DNA of 64,000 nt, from NCBI GenBank assembly GCA_963848195.1, contig CAWKCY010000005.1, forward strand, positions 248,001-312,000, read 5' to 3'. The stretch comes from CAVQBP01 sp963848195 (GTDB lineage: Bacteria; Bacteroidota; Ignavibacteria; Ignavibacteriales; Ignavibacteriaceae). The notes below the pieces were generated by a model. That model searched no databases, was not told the origin of the DNA, and saw nothing but the letters and a program-made list of their open reading frames with translations. Made by a program: the position numbers and the translations under genes. Below, piece by piece: positions 36,430 through 45,151 of this stretch (the stretch's first letter is position 1; each line of letters starts with the position of its first letter).

Positions 36430-37446
36430 TTAAGCAGGAGTTATTTCTCCATTCAAATCCCATAAATCTTCCCAGCTTTGCTTCTCTTTCCATAAGAATA
36501 CCTGCCCCTTTATTAATCTGCAATTTTTATCTATTTCAGAGATATCTTCCATATCTTCTTCAGTTAGCTGAACATTTACAACGGCTTCTAGATTCTCCAT
36601 GTAATGATTTACAGAAAACGGAATTGGGATTTGCCCTCGCTGAATTGCCCATTTAATAGCAACCTGGGCAGGCGTAACATTTAACCGCTGTGCAATTCTA
36701 ATGATCACTTTATCTTCAAGATCAACGGTATCTTCCGCTGTCCTATCGCGGGCTGGTCTTCCAGGTGAACCGATAGGACAGTAAGCAATAGGTTGAATAT
36801 CATTTAGGAGACAGAAATCAAAAAGTTCCTGCTGCTGAAAATGAGGATGCAGCTCCATTTCATTACACGCAGGTTGAATTTTTGCATCTCTTAAAAGAAG
36901 CTTCAATTTTGGAATGGTCATATTTGATGTACCGATATTCCAAACCAAACCATCTCCAACTAGCTGTTCCATCTGGCGCCATGTATTCATATAATTCTCA
37001 TGAATGTATGGTTTGGCATTAGGATTTCTGGATGAAACGTCGCAATTGGGCGGATGGTAATTAGGAAAAGGCCAGTGAACAAGATAAAGATCAAGATAAT
37101 CTATTTGAAGATTTCTTAAGGATTGTCTGCATGACATAATAACATCATTATGCTTATCATTCCAGACTTTTGACGTGATCCATAAATCTTTACGTTTTAT
37201 ATAGCCGCTTGAAAATATTTCATTAAAAACATCCCCAATATTCTTCTCATTACCATATACAGAGGCACAATCAATATGCCTGTAACCCGAATAGATTGCT
37301 TTCTTAACTGTTTCCGCAATTATTTCCGCAGGAACAGAATCAGAGCCAAAGGTTCCAAACCCTAAGCATGGGATTTTTCTTCCTGTATAAAGTCTTTTAC
37401 CTGGTATTGGATTTGAATTTATTTGTAATTCTTTTACCTCATTCAT
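36430..37446 (-). CDS. Aldo/keto reductase, possible L-fucose pathway enzyme
   Basis: About 338 residues of the AKR fold. The tetrad is visible: Asp and Tyr in HIDCASVYGNEKNIG, Lys in LWITSKVWND and His in LDLYLVHWPFPN; the cofactor end is IPIPFSVNHYMENLEA. It is close to AKR alcohol/aldehyde reductases. Placement in the lacI-akr-adh-fucU operon suggests it oxidises or reduces a sugar in L-fucose breakdown. I chose the ATG at 37444-37446 over the TTG just before it. It is not closely similar to the other aldo/keto reductase at 18935-19903. Confidence 0.82.
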   Translation of the reverse strand: MNEVKELQINSNPIPGKRLYTGRKIPCLGFGTFGSDSVPAEIIAETVKKAIYSGYRHIDCASVYGNEKNIGDVFNEIFSSGYIKRKDLWITSKVWNDKHNDVIMSCRQSLRNLQIDYLDLYLVHWPFPNYHPPNCDVSSRNPNAKPYIHENYMNTWRQMEQLVGDGLVWNIGTSNMTIPKLKLLLRDAKIQPACNEMELHPHFQQQELFDFCLLNDIQPIAYCPIGSPGRPARDRTAEDTVDLEDKVIIRIAQRLNVTPAQVAIKWAIQRGQIPIPFSVNHYMENLEAVVNVQLTEEDMEDISEIDKNCRLIKGQVFLWKEKQSWEDLWDLNGEITPA

Positions 37447-37474
37447 CAAATCATCTATTATGAGATTACCTAAA

Positions 37475-38488
37475 TTATTTTTTTAAGATAGAATTGTTCC
37501 AAAGGAATTCTTCTTCTATTATTATTTCCCTCGGCATTTTAATACCAGGATCCTTTATCATCTCTATTAATAATTCAGCTGCTGCACTCCCTAGTTTTCT
37601 TGGATCCTGATTAATTATTGATAGTGACGGTGTAAAACTTTGGGCTGTTTCCTTAAAACCAAATCCTGCTACACCCATATCTTCAGGTATTCTTAATCCT
37701 TTCTCCATGGCTGCTTGATATACACCTAATGCAACCCGGTCATTTACCGTAAATATTATTTCGGGAAGGTTTTTTGAACTATATAATCTCATAAATGAAT
37801 TATACCCATCTTTTATTTCAAAACCTCCTTCTATAATCCATTCGGGTTTTATTTCAATCCCTCTTTTATTAAGAACTGTCTTGTAGCCAAGGCATCTCTC
37901 TTTTCCTATACTTACATTTGAATAACCTGAAAAGTGAGCTATCTTTGTATAACCATATTCTATAATTTCATCTAATGCTCTCATTGTTCCATTCTTATCT
38001 TCAAATGTTACACTAGGAAATTTTAATCCTTCAAACTGCCGGTCGAAAAAAACAAGAGGAATGTCAAGCTTTTTAATACGGTTGAATATTTGTGGATCCT
38101 TAGTCTCCTGGGAAACACATACTAGTAATCCATCTACTCTCATACCGATTAATTTTTGAATATTGACCCTTTCATAATTTTGGCTTTCCCGGGAAACTGT
38201 TAATATCACACTATAATTTTTTTCTGCTCCAAAATCTATAATGCTGTCAGTTGCAAAAGCAAAAAAACTATTTTCCAAATCCGGGATAACGACACCCAGT
38301 GTAAATGTTTTTCTAGAGTTTAGATTTTGTGCAATTAGGTTTGGAATATATCCAAGTTTTTCAGCAGTACTCAAGACTTTTTTCTTCATCGAAGCTGAAA
38401 TGTCGGGATGATTTCTTAATGCTTTTGACACCGTAATACGTGTCACATTAAGTCTTCTTGCAATATCTAGCTGCGTTATATGGGGCAT
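37475..38488 (-). CDS. LacI-family transcriptional regulator
   Basis: A 337-residue LacI/GalR regulator. The N-terminal helix-turn-helix and hinge are intact (QLDIARRLNVTRITVSKAL, then AEKLGYIPNLIAQNL), followed by a periplasmic-binding-protein-like effector domain (LGVVIPDLENSFFAFATDSI, VDGLLVCVS, IPEDMGVAGFGFKE). It probably represses the carbohydrate genes in response to a sugar such as fucose or xylose. It begins a tight operon with two oxidoreductases and fucU, downstream of the symporter and hydrolase genes. A TCGCGA-centred near-palindrome just upstream could be its operator. Confidence 0.92.
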   Translation of the reverse strand: MPHITQLDIARRLNVTRITVSKALRNHPDISASMKKKVLSTAEKLGYIPNLIAQNLNSRKTFTLGVVIPDLENSFFAFATDSIIDFGAEKNYSVILTVSRESQNYERVNIQKLIGMRVDGLLVCVSQETKDPQIFNRIKKLDIPLVFFDRQFEGLKFPSVTFEDKNGTMRALDEIIEYGYTKIAHFSGYSNVSIGKERCLGYKTVLNKRGIEIKPEWIIEGGFEIKDGYNSFMRLYSSKNLPEIIFTVNDRVALGVYQAAMEKGLRIPEDMGVAGFGFKETAQSFTPSLSIINQDPRKLGSAAAELLIEMIKDPGIKMPREIIIEEEFLWNNSILKK

Positions 38489-38504
38489 TAACTTACTCGT
38501 GAAC

Positions 38505-38517
38505 TTTCTCGCGAAAA
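38505..38517. promoter_or_regulatory. Possible LacI-family operator upstream of lacI
   Basis: TTTCTCGCGAAAA contains the central CG with flanking TTTC/GAAA half-sites common in LacI-family operators, but the symmetry is imperfect by one base. It lies 17 bases upstream of the lacI start codon. I saw no clear second copy in front of the hydrolase genes. Confidence 0.3.
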
Positions 38518-38675
38518 TTTACTTTATTATTAGAAATTAGTCAAGAGCTTTTAGTTTATTTGTAATTTTTTTCTATTAAAAAGTAGGTACTATTTTCTTA
38601 TATTTCTAAACATTCTCATAATGGACATCATCAGGGTTGAAATCTCTTCATTAGTGGGTACTCTTTCATACTATT

Positions 38676-40424
38676 TCACGAAAAATAAAGATATATTGCA
38701 AGGATGAACAACACTAACATAACTGATGCAATTACATCACCTCTTGACCAGCTGCTCCTGTTTTCTTTCTTTTGATCCCTGCTTGTGGTTGAATATGTTA
38801 ATCCGTCTAATTTTTCATAACTCGGTACGTTCGTCATATAGCTTACAATTACCATTACCGCAATGCTTATAAGAAAAATTAGAAGACTGTAATACTGGAA
38901 GAAAATATTATTTATTATCCATAAGAAAGAACCTTTAGTATATGTAGTCCCCAATAATTTAACCGGAGTATCTACCGCAAGCCTGAAAATTCCCATTAGA
39001 AATCCTACTATTAAAGCTGCCATACACCCTTTTGCATTTAATCGCTTCCAGAATACACCAAGGAAAAATACTACAAAGATAGGGGGTGCAAGATATGCCT
39101 GAACTCCCTGTAAATAATCATAAAGACCTTTGCCTCCCTGAATCACTGGTATCCACAATAAACCGATTAAAACCATTACTCCTGTAGCTACCCGGCCCAT
39201 CCAGACTAACTGCTTTTGAGAAGAATTAGGTCGCAGCCTCGAATAAAAGTCCATTGTGAATAGTGTGGATGATGCATTAAATACTCCCGCTAATGAACTC
39301 ATCAGCGCAGCTAAAAGCCCGGCTACCACTATCCCCCTTACCCCAACAGGAAGAACATAAGCTACCATTAATGGAAAGGCTGCCTGTGCATTTTCTCGAA
39401 TTATATGACCATTTGAATCAAGTAATTGACTTTGTATCGCAGGAATAACTCCGTTCTTTGCTATTGCAAAACAAATTAATCCTGGAATAATAAATATAAA
39501 TACCGGTAATAGTTTTAAGAATCCGGCTGCAATTGAGCCTCTGCGTGCTTCTGTAATATTTTTTGCACTTATCGCTCTTTGAACTATATACTGGTCCGTT
39601 GTCCAGTACCATAAACCAATTATTGGTGCACAGAAAAGCATTCCAAGCCATGGATAATTATCATTGAAATACCAGGCCATCTTGCCGGCTTCCTTAATGG
39701 GTGCCCATGTACTTTCAATCCCGTGAGGTATCATTGGTTTCCATAGATTTAACATCTCCGGACCTACCGTGGTTTTTAGTACATCCCACCCACCTAGTGC
39801 ATGTAAACCAAATATTGTTACTAATACAGACCCTAATATTAAAATAATTGTCTGCAAAGCTTCTGTATATGCTACTGCCCGCATTCCTCCTAATACTGTA
39901 TATAGACCCGTTAATACCACAACTAAAATTGAACCTATCCAAAAGCTATTTAAGCCCATAAACCCAATATCCGGAAGAAGTACACTAAATACTATACCCC
40001 CTGCAAATATACCAACCGCAATCTTTGTAAGTATATATGCAACTAAAGAAATTATTGAGAGTAAGGTACGGGCGCTGGGAGAGAACCTTCTCTCTAGAAA
40101 TTCCGGCATTGTAAATACTTTTGAGCGCATATAAAATGGAACCATTACCCATCCAAGTACTAGAAGACACCATGCATGAAGTTCATAATGTGCCAATGCT
40201 ACTCCATCGGTTGCTCCTGATCCGGCTAAACCTACCAGGTGTTCTGACCCGATGTTCGAAGCAAATATTGATGCACCCACTATAAACCAGCCTAAATGAC
40301 GACCTGCTAAGAAATAATCTGTTGATGTTTCCTGCCGCTGCTTTATTACCCACCAGGCTAAACCTAATATGATAGCAAAATAACCGGCAATGATTACCCA
40401 GTCCAATGTTTGTAATGTTGACAT
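38676..40424 (-). CDS. Sodium/sugar symporter (SSS family)
   Basis: A 582-residue SGLT-like transporter with about fourteen membrane spans. Family features include YFLAGRHLGWFIVGASIFAS, IGSEHLVGLAGSG and the sodium-site region AGLLAALMSSLAGVFNASST. It should import a monosaccharide with sodium across the inner membrane. It is between galM and lacI on the same strand as the hydrolases, so likely cargo is a sugar they release: xylose, galactose, arabinose or fucose. It is complete, unlike the related remnant at 34661-34890, and is not that remnant's close copy. Confidence 0.9.
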   Translation of the reverse strand: MSTLQTLDWVIIAGYFAIILGLAWWVIKQRQETSTDYFLAGRHLGWFIVGASIFASNIGSEHLVGLAGSGATDGVALAHYELHAWCLLVLGWVMVPFYMRSKVFTMPEFLERRFSPSARTLLSIISLVAYILTKIAVGIFAGGIVFSVLLPDIGFMGLNSFWIGSILVVVLTGLYTVLGGMRAVAYTEALQTIILILGSVLVTIFGLHALGGWDVLKTTVGPEMLNLWKPMIPHGIESTWAPIKEAGKMAWYFNDNYPWLGMLFCAPIIGLWYWTTDQYIVQRAISAKNITEARRGSIAAGFLKLLPVFIFIIPGLICFAIAKNGVIPAIQSQLLDSNGHIIRENAQAAFPLMVAYVLPVGVRGIVVAGLLAALMSSLAGVFNASSTLFTMDFYSRLRPNSSQKQLVWMGRVATGVMVLIGLLWIPVIQGGKGLYDYLQGVQAYLAPPIFVVFFLGVFWKRLNAKGCMAALIVGFLMGIFRLAVDTPVKLLGTTYTKGSFLWIINNIFFQYYSLLIFLISIAVMVIVSYMTNVPSYEKLDGLTYSTTSRDQKKENRSSWSRGDVIASVMLVLFILAIYLYFS

Positions 40425-40494
40425 AATTATTTCCTTAAATGAACTATTAAGTTTTTAAATTATATGAGTTAATTCGACTTTTCTAACTTAAAGA

Positions 40495-41622
40495 TCATCT
40501 TACCGAAAATTTGTATATTGTAGTCTGTGTATACTCTTCCCCTGGCCTTAATTCAACCGAAGGAAAATTCTTCTCGTTGGGGGAATCAGGAAAATGCTGG
40601 CATTCTAGGCATAATCCTGTTCTATATTTATAATAAATACCATCTTTACCTCTGTCTTTCCCGTTTAAAAAATTACCTGAGTAAAATTGAACTCCCGGTT
40701 CATTGCTTAGAACCTCCATAAATCTGCCGCTTGTAGAATCATACAATGTTACTGCCTCTTGTACTGTCCCATCATAGTTATTTAAAACCCAGTTATGATC
40801 ATAGCCCCCCGCATATTTTAGCTGCTCAAAATCTTCATTTATCCTCTTTCCAATAGCTGTCGGTTTCCTAAAATCCATTGGTGTATCTGTTACATCTGCA
40901 AGAACTCCTGTAGGAATTAAATTACTATCTACCGGTGTATATTTATCTGCATCAATCATTAAAATATGACCTAATATTGTATTCTCCCCCGGATTGCCGG
41001 TTAGGTTAAAATAACAATGGTTTGTGGGATTTAATATAGTAGGTTTATCCGTTGCTGCCTTATAATCTATCTTTAATTCATTATTTTCTGTCAGAGAATA
41101 TGTAACCGTTATTGTTAACTTGCCCGGATAATTCTCCTCACCATCCTGACTAATATATGTTAATTCTAATTCATTATCGCTTAATTCCTTTGCCATCCAC
41201 ACTCTTTTATTAAATCCTTTATTACCGCCGTGTAAATGGTTGCCTCCGCTGTTAACTGCTAACTGGTATTCCTTTCCGTCAAGCGAAAATCTTCCCTTAT
41301 TAATCCTGTTTCCAAATCGACCTACTATTGCTCCGAAATATGAGCTCCCGTTCATGTAGCTCGATAAACTATCATATCCCAGAATAATATCATCAACCTT
41401 GCTGTTTCTATCCGGTACTTCCAGTTTAACAACTGTCGCCCCGTAATTAATAATCGTTGCACTCATGCCATTACCATTGGTCATTGTATATGAATAAATC
41501 TTTTCACCATCCGGCATAGTGCCAAAAAGTTTTTTAACCATATTTGTATCCTGTATTTTTATAAACGAAATAAATGTAAATGAAGCTAAGAGTAATAGCA
41601 GGTTTATTATTTTTGTTCTCAT
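40495..41622 (-). CDS. galM: Aldose 1-epimerase
   Basis: A 375-residue secreted mutarotase. Signal-like N-terminus IINLLLLLASFTFISF, then the GalM fold with IINYGATVVKLEVPDRN, AIVGRFGNRINKGRF, and the catalytic His in NHLHGGNKGFNKRVW and PTNHCYFNLTG; the catalytic Glu lies near the end (CLECQHFPDSPN). It interconverts sugar anomers released by the glycosidases, and the signal suggests periplasmic action. A strong Shine-Dalgarno (AAAGGAGGA) precedes the ATG. It is 70 bases upstream of the symporter gene. Confidence 0.92.
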   Translation of the reverse strand: MRTKIINLLLLLASFTFISFIKIQDTNMVKKLFGTMPDGEKIYSYTMTNGNGMSATIINYGATVVKLEVPDRNSKVDDIILGYDSLSSYMNGSSYFGAIVGRFGNRINKGRFSLDGKEYQLAVNSGGNHLHGGNKGFNKRVWMAKELSDNELELTYISQDGEENYPGKLTITVTYSLTENNELKIDYKAATDKPTILNPTNHCYFNLTGNPGENTILGHILMIDADKYTPVDSNLIPTGVLADVTDTPMDFRKPTAIGKRINEDFEQLKYAGGYDHNWVLNNYDGTVQEAVTLYDSTSGRFMEVLSNEPGVQFYSGNFLNGKDRGKDGIYYKYRTGLCLECQHFPDSPNEKNFPSVELRPGEEYTQTTIYKFSVR

Positions 41623-41723
41623 CCTTTTTCCTCCTTTAAAAATTGAAAGATAACATTTTGAGAGAAATATATGCTTTGTTTTAATGGCAAAATTAATAAA
41701 AAAGAGTCAGGCATCGTTAAGAT

Positions 41724-43394
41724 TTAGAAACTAATCTTAATTAACGAAACTGCCTGCCTTGGTAATTGCATTTCAATTTTGAGTTGATTGTTTTCTATTT
41801 TTACGTTGGCCGGATAATTAAGTATTTCAAGCTGACCCGATTTTTTAAGTTCTTTTATTTGCTCTGAATTCGGATTTTGAGGAGAACCCATTTTCTTCCA
41901 TACTTCATATGAATTACTATGATCTCCGTCTATTCTATATTGATATAATACAGCAGTTTTTGAAGGGATGTTCTTTACTAACAAATTCACAGACGATCCG
42001 GAACCATGCGTATCTATATCATTGTAATTCCACAATAAAACCGTTACCATGTTTTTTGATTTTGCAGCTAATGCATTAATATCTGTTTCTTCACTTCGAA
42101 CACCGGAATCACAAATGGTTTTATAATCATATGCTAGATTGCCATCTACAGCCAAACGTTTTCCCCCCATCATTCCAAGCATTCTGAAAACATTTAGAAC
42201 CGGTTTATCAACTCCGTTTGACGCAAGATCGCGCAACCCGAAAAACCAGGGCTGATTTTCAAATTCAAAAGACCAGTTTAAAGCTCCGATAATATTTGTT
42301 TCGTAGTGATCATTTAAATCGTAAATACGCGCTAAAGATGCTGCAGTATAACTTGAGTACATAGTTCCATTTCGATAGGCATTTGCAGGATGGGTGTTCA
42401 TTCCGCATGCAGCACATCCTTCTGGATCTGATTCGCCTATAATTAAGGGAAGTTTTTTTACTTGTGGAATTGATGATATTAGTTTAAGATCTTCTTTTAT
42501 TGTATAAAGTTGATTCTGTATTCCCATTTGGACGACACCGTTGACTACTTTCGGAGAACCTTTTGCATGAAAAGCAATAAAATCAAGCTGTGCTCCGTTT
42601 TTACCTGTTGCTTCATTATATCCATTTAAGCAATGCATTATGAACCCTTTTAAGAATTCATTTGCAATCCCTGCAATATGAGGTCCTCCTATCTTTGCTG
42701 TCGGCAGCGCTCGTTTAACTGCATCGGATGCATAGTCATACATTTTACAGTATGTTTTAAGTTGATTATCTGATTGCAGATAGCCAATATTCGGCTCGTT
42801 CCATAATTCCCAGTACCAGCTTTCAACTTCGGATTTTCCATAACGTTCAATACAGTGACTAACCCATTGATAGATCAGCTCAGACCATTTCTTGTAATTA
42901 TTAGGCGGATATGCCCAGCCTGAGAATAAAATAGAATTTTTATCTGCCGGATCCCAGTTATGTTTATACGGCTTTGGATTTGTTGAAAGTGCTTCCGGCA
43001 TAAATCCGATTTCGACAAACGGTTTCATTTTGAAATTAATATATGTATCGAAGATACTATCCACAATATGCCAGTTGTAAACAGGGCTGCCATTCTGATC
43101 TTCAGTGTACATGTTTGTCGAGCCCCATTTCAGTGCAGGAATTCCTTCTCCCGATGTCATTAGATTATGGGTGCGAACATATACCGGGACCTTGCTCAAT
43201 TCTGCAAGCTCGCCTAAAAGTTTTTTGCCGTTTTTCATATAAGTATAATTTGGTTCATCGTAACCGAACCATGCCCAAATAGGTTTTAACTCGCCTATTT
43301 CTTTATTCATGTCAACTATAATATTCACTGTTTTATCTTGTGCAAAAATAAAGATGCTGAAACAAGCCCATATCAGTATAAATTGTTTTATCAT
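41724..43394 (-). CDS. GH39-family glycosidase, probable beta-xylosidase
   Basis: A 556-residue secreted enzyme (signal peptide ending IFIFAQ). The TIM barrel has the acid/base Glu in SWYWELWNEPNIGYL and the nucleophile Glu in LPLIIGESDPEGC, as in GH39 beta-xylosidases; a C-terminal beta-domain follows (about residues 455-556). GH39 includes beta-xylosidase and alpha-L-iduronidase; the neighbourhood favours xylose or arabinose release. It is followed by galM 101 bases downstream. The enzyme is intact. Confidence 0.82.
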   Translation of the reverse strand: MIKQFILIWACFSIFIFAQDKTVNIIVDMNKEIGELKPIWAWFGYDEPNYTYMKNGKKLLGELAELSKVPVYVRTHNLMTSGEGIPALKWGSTNMYTEDQNGSPVYNWHIVDSIFDTYINFKMKPFVEIGFMPEALSTNPKPYKHNWDPADKNSILFSGWAYPPNNYKKWSELIYQWVSHCIERYGKSEVESWYWELWNEPNIGYLQSDNQLKTYCKMYDYASDAVKRALPTAKIGGPHIAGIANEFLKGFIMHCLNGYNEATGKNGAQLDFIAFHAKGSPKVVNGVVQMGIQNQLYTIKEDLKLISSIPQVKKLPLIIGESDPEGCAACGMNTHPANAYRNGTMYSSYTAASLARIYDLNDHYETNIIGALNWSFEFENQPWFFGLRDLASNGVDKPVLNVFRMLGMMGGKRLAVDGNLAYDYKTICDSGVRSEETDINALAAKSKNMVTVLLWNYNDIDTHGSGSSVNLLVKNIPSKTAVLYQYRIDGDHSNSYEVWKKMGSPQNPNSEQIKELKKSGQLEILNYPANVKIENNQLKIEMQLPRQAVSLIKISF

Positions 43395-43533
43395 TTCTTA
43401 ATCCGGGTTTATATCTAAATATATTTTTCTTCCTCAATATAGGGGTCTATTACAACTACTTTAACTGAATTCATCCTAAAAGCAGCAAATCTTTGTAATC
43501 ATCAGCTTTCTCTAATCAAAAATCAGGTAGAAG

Positions 43534-45100
43534 TTATTTCTTCAACTCAATTGTAACAACAGATTTTGCTGGCAGATCAACTTTTAAAATATTATTCTGT
43601 ATACTAAAGGACGAAAATTTTTGAATATTAACTTTTTCAGGTTTTCCAAAGTCATTATAATCATTTTCATATTGTGACGGTAATTATTTCGCCGGCTGCA
43701 TTAGATAAATTATCCGTACCTCTTAAATCAATTTCAATATTTCTATCTTCATGTGGATCAATATTAGTTAGCGATACATGAATTCTTCCTGCTTTATCTT
43801 GTGAAGCAGATGCACTAATACTCGGCAAAGCCATACTATCATATGAATAATTATCGCAACTTATATTAATCGGTAAAACAGTTGCACTCTGATGTACCTT
43901 GTACATTTTGAATACATAGAAGGTTGGGGTCTTTACAATCTCATCTTCTTTTGTGAGTATCACAGATTGCAGTACATTCACCATTTGCGCAATGTTTGCC
44001 ATTTTTACCCGCCGTGCATGATTATTAAAAATATTAAGATAAAGACCGGCTGTTACAGCATCCCTCAAAGTATTTTGTTGATATAAAAAACCTGGATTTG
44101 TTCCTGGTTCAACGTTGAACCAGTTTCCCCATTCGTCAGCCATTATACTTATTCTATTTTGTGGGTCATATTCATCCATTAATGCTATATGTTTTTCAAG
44201 CCGCTCTTCCATTACCAATGTATTTTTCATCGTGTAGAACCAATCGTTTTCGTTGAATTGTGTCGCAGATGTCTTGTCATTCCAGCCATGACAAAATGTA
44301 TAATAATGAAAAGAATACCCTTGAATTAAATTCCGGAAATTTTGTGTTTTCTTTAATATGGTTTCTGTCCAGTCAAAATCAGGATCTGTTCCGCCGCTTG
44401 CTACACGATACAATCCGCGTCCGCGCATATACGTGGAAAATCTTTTAAACAAATCTGAATAATAATCCGGTGTCATGTTTCCGCCGCAGCCCCAGCTTTC
44501 ATTACCTACAGCCCAGAATTTCACATCCCACGGTTTCTCTCTTCCGTTTTTTTTCCGTAATTCGGTCATTGGACTTTTAGCATTTGAGTTGACATACTCA
44601 ACCCATTCGGAAGCTTCTTGAACTGTACCGCTTCCAACATTTACACAAAAATATGGTTCGGCTCCAATCTGTTCGCAAAAATCCAGGAATTCATGAGTAC
44701 CAAAACTATTATCTTCGGTTACTCCTCCCCAATTCGTATTAACAATGGAAGGCCGCTGGTCTTTAGGGCCTATTCCATCTTTCCAGTGATAGGTATCCGC
44801 AAAACATCCGCCGGGCCAGCGTACAACGGCAGGACCAATTTCTTTAAGTGCCGCAACAACATCATTTCTAATCCCACGTGTATTTGGAATAGTAGAATTT
44901 TCGCCGACATAAATTCCACCGTAAATTCCATGACCCAAATGTTCTGCAAAATGACCATAGATAAATTTACTTATTGAATCCTTACCAAGATCAACATTTA
45001 CAATAATCCGGTTTGATTTTTCTTTTGGATTATCTGCTGCATTTAATAAAACCGTATTAAATGCAAATAACACTAACAATAGCTTTTTAAATAAGTACAT
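43534..45100 (-). CDS. GH51 alpha-L-arabinofuranosidase, frameshifted near the C-terminus
   Basis: About 521 residues once corrected. A signal peptide (LLLVLFAFNTVLLNA) precedes the GH51 barrel: FIYGHFAEHLGHGIYGG, acid/base Glu in FWAVGNESWGCGGNM and nucleophile Glu in ISIMADEWGNWFN. The frame stops at 43667 after GEIITVTI. One extra base near 43678 explains it: the next frame gives SQYENDYNDFGKPEKVNI and LKVDLPAKSVVTIELKK, the family's beta-sandwich end, with stop at 43534-43536. It removes arabinofuranosyl side chains. GGAGGA precedes the start codon. Confidence 0.87.
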
Positions 45101-45151
45101 TTTTCTCCTCCATTATTTAAGTGAATTGGATACACTCCTATTATTTCTTAA